A stretch of DNA of 57,131 nucleotides. Source: DASYRM01 sp036004405. GTDB lineage: Bacteria; Acidobacteriota; Vicinamibacteria; Vicinamibacterales; UBA2999. The first letter of the stretch is position 1, and every line of letters starts with the position of its first letter. The translations under genes and the position numbers were made by a program. The DNA lies in contig DASYRM010000139.1 in NCBI GenBank assembly GCA_036004405.1, positions 1-57,131 of the forward strand, written 5' to 3'. Positions 33,573 through 42,353 of this stretch are shown here, piece after piece. A model generated the notes under the pieces. The model saw only the letters and a list, made by a program, of their open reading frames with translations. It had not been told where the DNA came from and made no database searches.

Positions 33573-35117
33573 TTGCACGTTCTCTTCTCCGTACGGAATC
33601 CGTCGTATGTGCGCCACTACGATTCCGTGCTCCGGCTCCTGGCGGCCCGCGGCCACTCCGTGGAGCTCGCCACCGAGGATCGCCGCAACAAGTCGTGGCC
33701 CCCGTCGGTGCTGGCGCTGGCGGACGCGCATCCCAATCTGCGGCTCTCCCGTACTCCCATGCCGGAGCATGCGTCGTGGTTCGAGCTGGCGACGCGGCTG
33801 CGGCAGGCGCGCTTCTACCTGCGCTTCCTCGATCCGGTCTACCGCGGCACGCCCGGCTTGATCGCCCGCACGCGCGAAAAGGCGCCGCCGCTCTCGGTGC
33901 GGCTGGGCGAGTCGCCGATCGGCCGCAGCGCGCTCGGCCGGCGCCTGCTCGTCGGCGCCATCGACGCGCTCGAGCGCGCCACGCTCACCGGACGCGACTA
34001 TTACGGCTACCTCCGGGAGATGCGTCCCGACATCGTGGTGCTGACGCCGCTCGTGGTGCTGAAAACGGCGCAGATCGATCTGGCGCGGGCTGCCATCGAG
34101 CGCGGCGTCCGCCACGCCTTCGCCGTCGCCAGCTGGGATCACCTGTCGAGCAAGGGCGAGCTCAATCTCACGCCCGAGCATGTGATCGTGTGGAACGAGG
34201 TCCAGAAGGACGAGGCGGTGCGCCTGCACGGCGTGCCCGCCGATCGCGTCACGGTCACCGGCGCGCAGGTCTTCGACGAGTGGTTCGAGAAGCAGCCGTC
34301 GTCGAGCCGCGAGACGTTCTGCGCCAGCGTCGGGTTGCGCGCCGATCGTCCGATCGTGCTTTATGTCTGCTCGGCGCTGCTCGAGGGCAGCCCGCCGGAG
34401 CCCGAGTTCGTCCTGCGCTGGGTGCGGGCGCTGCGGCAGAGCGGGCACGAGCGCCTGCGCGAGTGCGGCATCCTCATCCGCCCGCATTTCAAGCGCGGCG
34501 AGGAATGGGCGGCCATCGACTTCTCCGGCCTCGACAACGTCGTCTGCTGGCCGCCGGCCGGTGCGGTGCCGGTGGACGCCGAGTCGCGCACCGGCTACTT
34601 CGACTCGCTGCATCACGCGGCGGCGGTGGTGGGGCTGAACACGAGCGCCATGATCGAAGGGGCCATCCTCGGCCAGCCGGTGTTCACCGTGCTGCTGCCG
34701 GAGTTCGCCGCGAGCCAGGAGGGGACGGTGCACTTCCACTATCTCCTCGAAGGCGCCGATGCACTGCTCCGTGCCAGCCGCTCGCTGCCCGCGCACGCCG
34801 AGGAGCTGGGGCGCGTGCTCGACGGGCACGACGCCGATCCCGATCGCAGCCGGCGGTTCGTGGCGCGCTTCGTGCGCCCGCACGCCGCCGACACCAGCGC
34901 CACGGCGCGCGTGGTGGCCGCGCTCGAAGCCATCGCCGCGGCGCCGGCGCCAGCACCGGTGCCGCCTCCCGCGTGGACACGGCTGCTGAGGCCGCTCCTC
35001 CGCCCCTTTGCCGACGCCGCGCTGCGCCGCGTGCAGCGGCTCACCGAGGAGCGGCAACGCCACAAGGCGCTGCTGGCCGCCGCCCGGCGCGCGCGCAAGG
35101 CCGAAGACCGGCGCTGA
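33573..35117 (+). CDS. GT-B-like array family member on plus strand, TTG start
   Basis: A 514-residue member and the only array copy on the plus strand. HVLFSVRNPSYVRHYDSVL fits the family N-terminus right after a TTG codon, which fixes the start. Motifs: SWDHLSSK (187-194), VWNEVQKDEA (206-215), VTGAQVFDEWF (228-238), YFDSL (342-346), GLNTSAMIE (354-362) and SQEGTVHFHYLL (381-392). The RPHP of relatives is RPHF here (303-306). The C-terminal tail is shorter and basic. It converges with the oxygenase gene, 16 bases between stops, with no clear terminator. Confidence 0.88.
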   Translation: MHVLFSVRNPSYVRHYDSVLRLLAARGHSVELATEDRRNKSWPPSVLALADAHPNLRLSRTPMPEHASWFELATRLRQARFYLRFLDPVYRGTPGLIARTREKAPPLSVRLGESPIGRSALGRRLLVGAIDALERATLTGRDYYGYLREMRPDIVVLTPLVVLKTAQIDLARAAIERGVRHAFAVASWDHLSSKGELNLTPEHVIVWNEVQKDEAVRLHGVPADRVTVTGAQVFDEWFEKQPSSSRETFCASVGLRADRPIVLYVCSALLEGSPPEPEFVLRWVRALRQSGHERLRECGILIRPHFKRGEEWAAIDFSGLDNVVCWPPAGAVPVDAESRTGYFDSLHHAAAVVGLNTSAMIEGAILGQPVFTVLLPEFAASQEGTVHFHYLLEGADALLRASRSLPAHAEELGRVLDGHDADPDRSRRFVARFVRPHAADTSATARVVAALEAIAAAPAPAPVPPPAWTRLLRPLLRPFADAALRRVQRLTEERQRHKALLAAARRARKAEDRR

Positions 35118-35133
35118 CGGTCCGGCACGGCGC

Positions 35134-36024
35134 TCACTCGCCGAGCACCAGGCGCTGCAGGCGCGGCAACGAGGACACGACGAGCCGCCGGAACGGCAAC
35201 GACGCGCGCTCCGAGCGCGGGAGCATGAACGAATACGGCGTCTGGTACTGAATCATGGTCACCAGCCGCGCCGGCGCGTCGGGCGCCACCCGCGACCCGT
35301 AGTGAAAGCAGCGGCTGGTGTCGAGGAACGCGGCGGTTCCGCTCGGCCCGAGGATCGGCCGGTCGGCTCCCGGCCCGAGCACCCCGGCCACCTGCTGATC
35401 GGTGAGGCGCTGCCTGAACTGATAGCCCACAGCCTTCCGCACCCGCGCGCTGCTGGCGGCGTCGAGCACCGTGAGCGGTCCGGAGGGCGGATCCACGTCG
35501 CTGCAGTAGACGAAGATCTTCACCTGTGTCACGTCGTCGCCGTCGCAGTGGTGCAGCTGGCTGCTGGTCGGATCGCCCGGCACGGTGTCGGAATGGAAGA
35601 CGCTGATCGTGCTCAAGAACGGCACCATCCCCAGATAGGTGCTGACCGCGGCGAGCACGTCGTCGCGCAGCGCCAGCCGCATCACCGGCGACTCGAGCGT
35701 GAGCGTGGCGGCGTCGCGCACGTTCACCAGGAAGCGTTTGCGGTTCTTGCCGCCGGGCGGCACGGCGGCGTCGAAGGCGGCCAGCGCCGCGCGTGCGTCG
35801 GCCACGACCCCCGGGGTTTCGTCGAAGCGGCCGGGCGGCACCACGAGGTAGCCGTCGTTCCTCGGAATCGAGAACGGCGGCGCCGGGAGCTGGCGGAACG
35901 CGGTGCGGCGCGCGCTGTCGTGCAGGAGGTTGCCGGCGCGACGCGCCTGGAAGTAGACCTGCCGCACGCCTTCGCCGCGGATGCGGAAGGCTCGGCTGAT
36001 TTTTGCGTGCAACGTCGTGGACAT
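35134..36024 (-). CDS. Fe(II)/2-oxoglutarate oxygenase-like protein (PhyH type)
   Basis: A 296-residue protein. The N-terminal ~50 residues are basic. QLHHCDGDD holds an H159-x-D161 iron-binding pair, and CFHYGSR supplies a distal His (241), with an Arg at about 253 (PARLV) for 2-oxoglutarate. This matches the phytanoyl-CoA dioxygenase-like family, whose members hydroxylate small molecules and sugars or lipids in biosynthetic loci. The ATG at 36024 is 2 bases from the upstream stop; the frame extending to 36597 is a shadow. Substrate unknown; hydroxylation of a sugar or lipid part is an inference from context. Confidence 0.82.
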   Translation of the reverse strand: MSTTLHAKISRAFRIRGEGVRQVYFQARRAGNLLHDSARRTAFRQLPAPPFSIPRNDGYLVVPPGRFDETPGVVADARAALAAFDAAVPPGGKNRKRFLVNVRDAATLTLESPVMRLALRDDVLAAVSTYLGMVPFLSTISVFHSDTVPGDPTSSQLHHCDGDDVTQVKIFVYCSDVDPPSGPLTVLDAASSARVRKAVGYQFRQRLTDQQVAGVLGPGADRPILGPSGTAAFLDTSRCFHYGSRVAPDAPARLVTMIQYQTPYSFMLPRSERASLPFRRLVVSSLPRLQRLVLGE

Positions 36025-36026
36025 CT

Positions 36027-37133
36027 CTACACGTCGATCAAGGGAAGGTCGAGCGCGGCGCTGGCCGCGTAGATGTCGGTGGTCACCTCGGCGTCGTCCA
36101 GGTCGAGCCGGTTGCGCAGCGGCTTGAACGCCTCGACCGGAGTGACGCCGGGAATCTCGGGAGCCACGTCGTGGCGCAGGAAGAACGCGTTGACGCCGGC
36201 GTTCTCGCACGCCACCAGGCGATACCCTTTGCGGCCGGCCAATTCGGCCAGCGCCGCCAGCGAGGCGCCGTTGTAGCCCTTCGGGGTGGCCGCGAGCGGC
36301 TGGTTCAAGGGAATGGTCACGCGCCGGTCGGGACCGAAGAGCGCGTTGTACTCGAGCACGAGCACCCGGGGTGACGCCGCGGTCAGCGCCTCCAGCACCC
36401 AGTAGTCGTAGCTGTCGATGTCGATCGACAGCAGGTCCACCTCGCCGGCGTAGCCGTGCTCCGTGAGCAGCGCGTTGATGTTGCCCGGGGTCACCTCGGC
36501 CGCGAGGAACGTCACCCCGCGGGCCGCCGCGAACTTCTTGCGGGCCGAGTCCATGTTGGCCGGCACCGAATCGACCATGAGGCCGCTCCAGCCGCATTCG
36601 TGCGCGAGGCCGGCGGCGTTGCCGCCCGACTTACCCGAACCGATCTCGACGAAGCGGCGGCCGCCCCATCCGGCCCGTTCGAAGATGGCGAGCAGCAGGC
36701 CGTCCTCTTCGTTCTGCGAGCGGAGGCGGAACCGACGGGCGGTGAGCGAGTGCGGCGGCTGGAGCTGGTCGAGCGGCAGGCAGACGTGCCGCACGAGCGA
36801 GGCGATCTGGTTGCTGAAGATCTTGCGCCACTTCGAGTCGGTGCGCCGCCCTTCCTCGATGCGCTCGAAGGCGCGGCGCCGGTCCTTCTCGCTCTCGGTG
36901 AGCCGCTCTCCCGTGCGGCGCACCTCGCCGGTCATCGAGGCCAGCGTGCTCTCGGTCTGCTTCACCGAGGCCTGCGCCGCGGTGACCGCCTCGCGCAGCC
37001 GCTTCACCTGCTCGGCGTCCTTGCGGTGCGCCGCTTCGAGCCGCTCCACGGCCGTGGTCAGACGGCGGACGTCGTCCCGCAGGCCGTCCACGGCCCGGGA
37101 CGTCGGAGTGCGAAGCCACGCCCTCAGGCCCAT
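36027..37133 (-). CDS. FkbM-like methyltransferase with N-terminal coiled coil
   Basis: A 368-residue protein. The first ~105 residues form a charged helical coiled coil (LRDDVRRLTTAVERLEAAHR and following). The rest resembles FkbM-type SAM methyltransferases: QNEEDGLLLAIFERAG, FVEIGSGKSGGN for the cofactor loop, LMVDSVP and a VDLLSIDIDSYDYWVLEAL stretch. The first glycine-rich motif is EIGSGKSG. The coiled coil suggests assembly with a partner; several other proteins here carry similar extensions. Start ATG at 37133, 7 bases after the upstream stop. Confidence 0.87.
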   Translation of the reverse strand: MGLRAWLRTPTSRAVDGLRDDVRRLTTAVERLEAAHRKDAEQVKRLREAVTAAQASVKQTESTLASMTGEVRRTGERLTESEKDRRRAFERIEEGRRTDSKWRKIFSNQIASLVRHVCLPLDQLQPPHSLTARRFRLRSQNEEDGLLLAIFERAGWGGRRFVEIGSGKSGGNAAGLAHECGWSGLMVDSVPANMDSARKKFAAARGVTFLAAEVTPGNINALLTEHGYAGEVDLLSIDIDSYDYWVLEALTAASPRVLVLEYNALFGPDRRVTIPLNQPLAATPKGYNGASLAALAELAGRKGYRLVACENAGVNAFFLRHDVAPEIPGVTPVEAFKPLRNRLDLDDAEVTTDIYAASAALDLPLIDV

Positions 37134-37140
37134 CGTCCTC

Positions 37141-38313
37141 TCACGAGACCTTCTGCTCGTTGAGGCGCGCGTAGCCCGCCTCGTGCATCACACGCAACGG
37201 CTTGCGCAGGGCAAACCGTCCGTCGCGGCCCACCGCGCCCAATCCCGCGGCGAGCGCCCGATCGGCCATCTCGCCCACCTCGGCGCCGAAGAGCGCCTGC
37301 ACGTCGGGCGGCAGCGACAGCACGCTGAGCTCGCGCCAGCGCCGGTAGAGCGCCAGCCGCCTGTCGAAGGCGGCATCGGACATCGGTGCCGGCTGTACCC
37401 CGCGGTCCCGGCGCGCGGCGCATACCATCTCGCTCTTGCCCGGCCGCGGGTGCCGGATGAACACCGGATCGAAGCCGTGGAAGCGCAGCACGCGCGCCAG
37501 CGAGTCGAGGTCGAAGTTCTGAAAGTGGAAGGCCTTCAGCTCGCCAATCAGGTTCTTGCGGCGCGCCTCGAACATGTAGCGGTCGTCGTTCTCCAGGTAG
37601 AAGTAGACGTAGCCGCCCTGCGGAATGCGCTCGGCGAGCAGCCGCCAGAGGCGGCCCGGCTCGAGGGCGTGGGTCAGCATGTGGCGCGCGAGGATCAGAT
37701 CGAACGACCCGTCGAACGGCACGTCGAGCTGGTCGAAATCGATCATCGCCGTCGGCATCGGGTTGAGCGCGTCGATGATGAGCGCGTGCCGCTCCGACAT
37801 CGGCATCGCGAAGACTTCAGCGGCTCCGTAGCGGCGGCGCAGCACGTCGAGCATGAACCCGGTCGTGGCGCGCAGCTCCAGCACCCGCTTGCCCTCGAGG
37901 GGCACGAGGGAGCCGACCACGTTCACATGGAACGAGTTGAGCACGCGCTCCTCGAACACGTCGGGCATCCAGTCGTCGTCCGGCGGGTTCCCTTCTTCGG
38001 TGACGAGCCAGCCCTTCGACAGCCTCGCCGCGATCGAGGCTCGCTCCTCGTCGCTCACCACGTCCTGTCGCGCCGCCGTTTCCTCGTCGTCCGCGCGGCC
38101 CAGGACTTCGTCGAAGCGCGAGTAGAGATAGGTGAGCTCGTCGCCGGCGGGGCGCCGAGTGGCGTACACGAGCCCGCAGCCGCGACAGAGCGCGTACTCG
38201 TAGCGGCAAAGCGGTGAGTCGCGCATCGAGGCCAGCAGCACGAGCCCATTCACTTCGCACACCGGCTCGCGCGTGGTGCCGCCGCATCCGGGACACGCCG
38301 TCAACGCGATCAT
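37141..38313 (-). CDS. Zinc-ribbon methyltransferase-like protein with altered SAM motif
   Basis: A 390-residue protein. An N-terminal Cys cluster, C7-x2-C10 and C43-x2-C46, precedes a methyltransferase-like domain (about 140-300): VLELRATTGFML at 144-155, where canonical enzymes have a Gly-x-Gly-x-Gly loop, then DFDQLDVPFDGSFDLILARH. The first motif keeps only one glycine (LELRATTGF), so cofactor binding may be weakened or lost. A C-terminal ~80-residue region is helical. The ATG at 38313 overlaps the upstream stop by 4 bases; an in-frame extension to 38397 is less likely. Confidence 0.85.
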   Translation of the reverse strand: MIALTACPGCGGTTREPVCEVNGLVLLASMRDSPLCRYEYALCRGCGLVYATRRPAGDELTYLYSRFDEVLGRADDEETAARQDVVSDEERASIAARLSKGWLVTEEGNPPDDDWMPDVFEERVLNSFHVNVVGSLVPLEGKRVLELRATTGFMLDVLRRRYGAAEVFAMPMSERHALIIDALNPMPTAMIDFDQLDVPFDGSFDLILARHMLTHALEPGRLWRLLAERIPQGGYVYFYLENDDRYMFEARRKNLIGELKAFHFQNFDLDSLARVLRFHGFDPVFIRHPRPGKSEMVCAARRDRGVQPAPMSDAAFDRRLALYRRWRELSVLSLPPDVQALFGAEVGEMADRALAAGLGAVGRDGRFALRKPLRVMHEAGYARLNEQKVS

Positions 38314-39779
38314 GGCCGTGCCGCCTCGGCCGGCGTCGCGAAGCTGGCCCGGGGGAGGCGGCGCGTCGGACCCGCGGACCGTTCGAGCAGGTCGCACAGC
38401 TGCGCCGTCGCGGCGCGCTCGATTCCGAGCGGCCGGACGAATCGTTCGACGAAACGCCGCGCGGCCGCGGCGTGTGGCGCCGGATTGCGCAGAGCGGCGT
38501 CGAGCTGCGCGACATGCTCGGCAAGCGTGGCCGCCTCGACCACGCAGTGCGTCTCGCCGACGGTCAGGTGGGCGAAGTGCAGCGTCTGCGCCTGGCTGTG
38601 CGTGAAGTTCGCGTCGCGAACGGTCAGCACCGGCCGGCCGAAGATCGCCGCCTCGATCATGGCCGTGGTATTGACGCCGACGACCGCATCGCTCGCCTGC
38701 AGACAGCGGCCGAAGTCCTCGACCTCATGATCCGCGAGCGGAATGCCCGAGTAGCCGCTCGGGTAGATTCTCGCCAGGGAGTCGCCGATTTCGACGGTGG
38801 CCCACGTGTCGGCGTTGGTCGGATGCGGGCGCACGATGACGAACGCCGCGCGCACCGCGGGCGAGCGCGAGGCGCGCAGCGCGGCAAGCCAGCGGCGAAC
38901 GAACTCCGGCTCGCTGTCGCCGGGCGCCATGTTGCGCGACGATCCGACGAACAGCACCACGCGCTGGTCCTGGATGCCGAGACGCGTCCGCCACGCGGCC
39001 ACCACCGGACCATCGCTCATCTCGAACCAGTGGTCGAACGACTGGGCGCCGGACACGACGACACGCTGCCGGGGCACGCGGTGGAGCGTCACGGCCTCCT
39101 CGGTCTGGGCGTCGTTCCACACCGCCACGACGTCTGGCACGACTCGAATCAGCCCCTTGCTCGTGAGGTGATCCCAGCTGGCCACGCCGACGACGGTGGG
39201 GATGCCAAGGGACTTCGCCGCCTTCACGACTTCGGTCTGCGGTCCGCCGCGGGCACCAGCGGTGACCAGCGGGCTCACGACGATCAGATCCGGGGCGACC
39301 TGAACGACGAACTCGCGCGTGGCGCGCTCCGCCGGGTGCAGACGCTCGAACAGACGCATGAGTCCGACCGCACCCGAGACCACGGCGCGCGGCAGGCGCC
39401 GCACCCGCGTGAGCCAGCCGAACGCCGGCGGAAGCGTCTTCTCTGCCCGGCGACGCAGGTATTCCGCCGGCGCGAAGGCCGGCTCGAGATAGCGCACGTA
39501 GTCGAGCGCCGCCCGCAAGGTGCCGACGAGGCCGGCGTGCCCGACGTCGGGAATGGCGCCCGCCGATCGCACCCGCGCGCCGGCGCCGGATGGGACCTGG
39601 GCGCCTCCGCGCTTGGCCGGCCGATCGTAGGCGAGCACCACATCCCAGCCGCGCCGTTCGAGCTCGACGATCGTCGGACCATACAACCGGAAGTAGCCCG
39701 GCTCGTTGAGCACCACGAGCACGCGGCGGCGCGACGTCTCGTGATCCTCGCGTGGCACCGCGTCGTGCGTCGTCGTCAC
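38310..39779 (-). CDS. GT-B-like array family member, tenth and most divergent
   Basis: A 489-residue member separated from the others by the oxygenase and methyltransferase genes. It has a ~20-residue leader before RVLVVLNEPGYFRLYG, then SWDHLTSK, VWNDAQTEEA, VSGAQSFDHWF (Ser for Thr), IVRPHP, GVNTTAMIEAAI and QAQTLHFAHL. The FDSLY stretch is absent, replaced by EDFGRCLQASDAV. The GTG at 39779 gives a 4-base GTGA overlap. No hydrophobic or charged tail is present, unlike the other copies. It is the most divergent of the ten by eye. Confidence 0.85.
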   Translation of the reverse strand: MTTTHDAVPREDHETSRRRVLVVLNEPGYFRLYGPTIVELERRGWDVVLAYDRPAKRGGAQVPSGAGARVRSAGAIPDVGHAGLVGTLRAALDYVRYLEPAFAPAEYLRRRAEKTLPPAFGWLTRVRRLPRAVVSGAVGLMRLFERLHPAERATREFVVQVAPDLIVVSPLVTAGARGGPQTEVVKAAKSLGIPTVVGVASWDHLTSKGLIRVVPDVVAVWNDAQTEEAVTLHRVPRQRVVVSGAQSFDHWFEMSDGPVVAAWRTRLGIQDQRVVLFVGSSRNMAPGDSEPEFVRRWLAALRASRSPAVRAAFVIVRPHPTNADTWATVEIGDSLARIYPSGYSGIPLADHEVEDFGRCLQASDAVVGVNTTAMIEAAIFGRPVLTVRDANFTHSQAQTLHFAHLTVGETHCVVEAATLAEHVAQLDAALRNPAPHAAAARRFVERFVRPLGIERAATAQLCDLLERSAGPTRRLPRASFATPAEAARP

Positions 39780-41494
39780 GCCAGCGTCCCCGGCGCGGCC
39801 GACACGGGCAGGCGCACGCCGTTCGAGGGGCGCAACTGCCGGTCGAGCGCCAGCGAGTACAGGAACTCGTGGCGCTGGCCGGGCTGCGGCAGCGGCACGA
39901 CGTCGCCCTTGCGCGTCTTCTTTCCGGCAAGGTGATCGAAGTCCACGGCGCGTCCATCGTTCGGGACGGCGTCGCAGAACCGTTCGGTCATCACGACCAG
40001 CACCACGTCGGGCCGCTCTGCCTCCACCGGGCGCCGATCGACCACGTTCACACGGTGCAGGAACACGGTCCGGCGGAAGGTCTCGGCCAGGAACAGCATC
40101 ATCGGGTACGCCCATGAGTCGCCGAAGACGACGCACGTCGTCGCCGGCGCCGTCGCGCATTCGTACACGACGCGACGTCCATGGTTGCGCACCCGGTTGT
40201 CCTCGACGATCCGGGCGCGCGGGTCGTCGAGCCGGGCACGGAGGAACGTCGAGGCGCGCTCGGGTCGCAGCTTGCAGCCCAGATCGCCCACGTAAACCGT
40301 GCGCTGAAACGCCACGTCCCCACGTTCGACCCGCCGCACACGGACGCCATCGTCGAGGTGGGCGAGGACCGCTTCGTAGGCCACGTAGGCACCGAGGTCG
40401 TTCCAGTGCGAATCGGTGAGGCTGAACGGCGCGTGACACGCACGGACCGCGCGGAGCTCGTCGATCGGATACAGGAGCGGCGCATTCGCGGCCAGGCGCT
40501 CCAGCAGCTGAAGCGCCGGGCGGGACGGCGATGGCGCCTGCGCGTCCGGCAGATCCTCGGGGTGCACGACCTGGGGCGCCGGGCCGATCAGATGCACGAA
40601 GCGGGATCCGAGGCTGGACAGCCACGCTGCCCGCGCCGCCGTGCCCTGCTCCCAGGTGTCGAGCTCGTGCGGCGTGAGCGGTCGTTCGCCGAGGATCTGA
40701 CGATGCGAATCGTGGGAGTCGTTTGCGAGGTAGAGGCGGCCGCGGCGGCCGCGAACGGCTCGCGGCGCCCCACTCTCGGACGCCTCGCCGTCGGGTGGCG
40801 CCACGATGTCGTGCGAAGGAGTGGCCGGCGCGCGGAGGCAGGTCCGCAGCACGTCAGGAAGTTCGGCATCGAGCCAGCCGCAGTCCGCGGCGTCGCCTGC
40901 CGGCAAGGCTGCCGTTGCGGCCGCGGAGACAGACACCGTGGCGAGACGCGTCGAGTCGAGCCCCCATTGGCGGGCGAGCGCTGTCAGCGCTGCGGCCGGC
41001 TGGTCGAGATGCCCGATCGCCCAGCGTGTGTTGATCACGGTCACGAGCCGGGCGCGCCACGTGTCGGCGTCTACGTCCGGCGCGCATTCGGCGGCAAGCG
41101 TCCACGTGTCCGGGTGCGCGGCCATCAGCAGCGAGCGCGTGCGGCCGTTGATCGGCCGGTCGGGACGTGACTCCGCGGCGCCCACGACGGCGAACAGCTG
41201 CGCGGGGCGATCCTCGAAGCGCGCCAGGGCTCCGGCCAGGGAGCCCGTCACGGCCCACACGCGACCGCGATCCGCAGCCGGCAGATCGGTCCAGTAGTCG
41301 AGCAGCGCGAGCTCGGCCTCCGGCCCTTTGGGCCCGAGTTCGAGCGAGGTCTCACGCGCCCCGGGTGGTGCGCTCACGCGCAGCGCGTCGAGCAGCAGCC
41401 CCTCCGCCGCGGGCACGCAGGGCACCGCCAGCCGCAGTGGCGCGCCGGCGCTTTGCCCGTGATCGGGCGCAACGAAGAACGTGACGCGCGACAT
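39776..41494 (-). CDS. AlgX/AlgJ-like SGNH-domain protein (putative polysaccharide O-acetyltransferase)
   Basis: A 572-residue protein. A ~240-residue N-terminal part has no motif I recognise. The second half (about 245-480) resembles the SGNH domain of alginate O-acetylation proteins AlgX and AlgJ: LYLANDSHD, a TDSHW stretch giving D361-x-H363, and VVFGDSWAYPMM with Ser460, in the AlgX order (Asp-His before Ser). These proteins transfer acetyl groups to exported polysaccharide or help to do so. No signal peptide is visible at the chosen ATG (41494), which is odd for a periplasmic acetyltransferase. The gene directly follows the ABC exporter. Confidence 0.82.
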   Translation of the reverse strand: MSRVTFFVAPDHGQSAGAPLRLAVPCVPAAEGLLLDALRVSAPPGARETSLELGPKGPEAELALLDYWTDLPAADRGRVWAVTGSLAGALARFEDRPAQLFAVVGAAESRPDRPINGRTRSLLMAAHPDTWTLAAECAPDVDADTWRARLVTVINTRWAIGHLDQPAAALTALARQWGLDSTRLATVSVSAAATAALPAGDAADCGWLDAELPDVLRTCLRAPATPSHDIVAPPDGEASESGAPRAVRGRRGRLYLANDSHDSHRQILGERPLTPHELDTWEQGTAARAAWLSSLGSRFVHLIGPAPQVVHPEDLPDAQAPSPSRPALQLLERLAANAPLLYPIDELRAVRACHAPFSLTDSHWNDLGAYVAYEAVLAHLDDGVRVRRVERGDVAFQRTVYVGDLGCKLRPERASTFLRARLDDPRARIVEDNRVRNHGRRVVYECATAPATTCVVFGDSWAYPMMLFLAETFRRTVFLHRVNVVDRRPVEAERPDVVLVVMTERFCDAVPNDGRAVDFDHLAGKKTRKGDVVPLPQPGQRHEFLYSLALDRQLRPSNGVRLPVSAAPGTLA

Positions 41495-41498
41495 CAGC

Positions 41499-42353
41499 TC
41501 ACAGGCTGTCCACCGCCTCGGCCTCCGCCTTCTGGAAGAACGCCAGGCCCGCCGCCAGCATCACCGCCGTGGTGACGAGCGCGCTCACCCAGGCGAGCAC
41601 CGTCGGCCCTTCGCCGCCGAGAATGGCGCCGCGGAACGCCACGATGTAGACGGCGATCGGATTGAGATACAGCGCCCACTGGGCATGATCGGGAACGATC
41701 GACACCGGGTACACCACCGGCGTCAGATACACCCAGAACTCCAGCACGTAGCCGAGCCCGAAGCGCACGTCGCGCGCGCCGGCGCCGAGCACCGCGGTCC
41801 ACAGCCCGATCGAGAGCGCGAACAGCAGGATCAGCACCACGGCCACCGGCGCGACGATCAGCCAGGTGGCGTCCACATACCAGACGCCGTCGTGCACCCG
41901 GTAGTAGATCAGCGACAGGGCGATGACGCCGAGATGGATGGCGAAGTAGACGACGCCGGGCACCATCGACGCGATCGGTAGGATCAGCCGCGGTACGTAG
42001 AGGCGCGACAGGATGGCGCTGTTCAACTGCAGGCTCCGCGTTGCCCACATCAGGCTCGAGCCGAAGAGCTCCCACACGGCGGTGCCGACCGAGACGAACA
42101 GGAAGTAGGGGACTTTGGCCGTGCCACCCACCTGCAGCAGCGCGCCGAAGACGAAGACGCGCACCGCCAGCGGCACCAGCGGCCGCAGGAAGATCCAGGT
42201 CTTGCCCAGGATGGTGCGGCGATACAGCTTCTCGAAGGCGCGCCGGCCGAAGAACAGGAACATGCGCCGGTAGGCCCAGATTTCGCGCGCGCGCGCGCCC
42301 ATGCCGCTGAGGCGCGGCTCGATGCTCCAGGCGTTGGCGGCAATCTCAGACAC
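41499..42353 (-). CDS. wzm: ABC-2 type polysaccharide exporter permease (Wzm-like)
   Basis: A 284-residue permease with about six membrane segments and an N-terminal amphipathic stretch. RRTILGKTWIFLRPLVPLAV, and the late FWVYLTPVVYP followed by LNPIAVYIVAFR, are typical of Wzm/TagG permeases that export lipid-linked O-antigen or teichoic-acid-like polysaccharide. GTG start at 42353 overlaps the ATPase gene by 8 bases. The pair implies ABC-transporter-dependent rather than Wzy-dependent export of the main chain. Confidence 0.94.
   Translation of the reverse strand: MSEIAANAWSIEPRLSGMGARAREIWAYRRMFLFFGRRAFEKLYRRTILGKTWIFLRPLVPLAVRVFVFGALLQVGGTAKVPYFLFVSVGTAVWELFGSSLMWATRSLQLNSAILSRLYVPRLILPIASMVPGVVYFAIHLGVIALSLIYYRVHDGVWYVDATWLIVAPVAVVLILLFALSIGLWTAVLGAGARDVRFGLGYVLEFWVYLTPVVYPVSIVPDHAQWALYLNPIAVYIVAFRGAILGGEGPTVLAWVSALVTTAVMLAAGLAFFQKAEAEAVDSL

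Noticed and set aside
35118..35133. Terminator between convergent genes
   Set aside because: Sixteen bases with no stem and no T-run.
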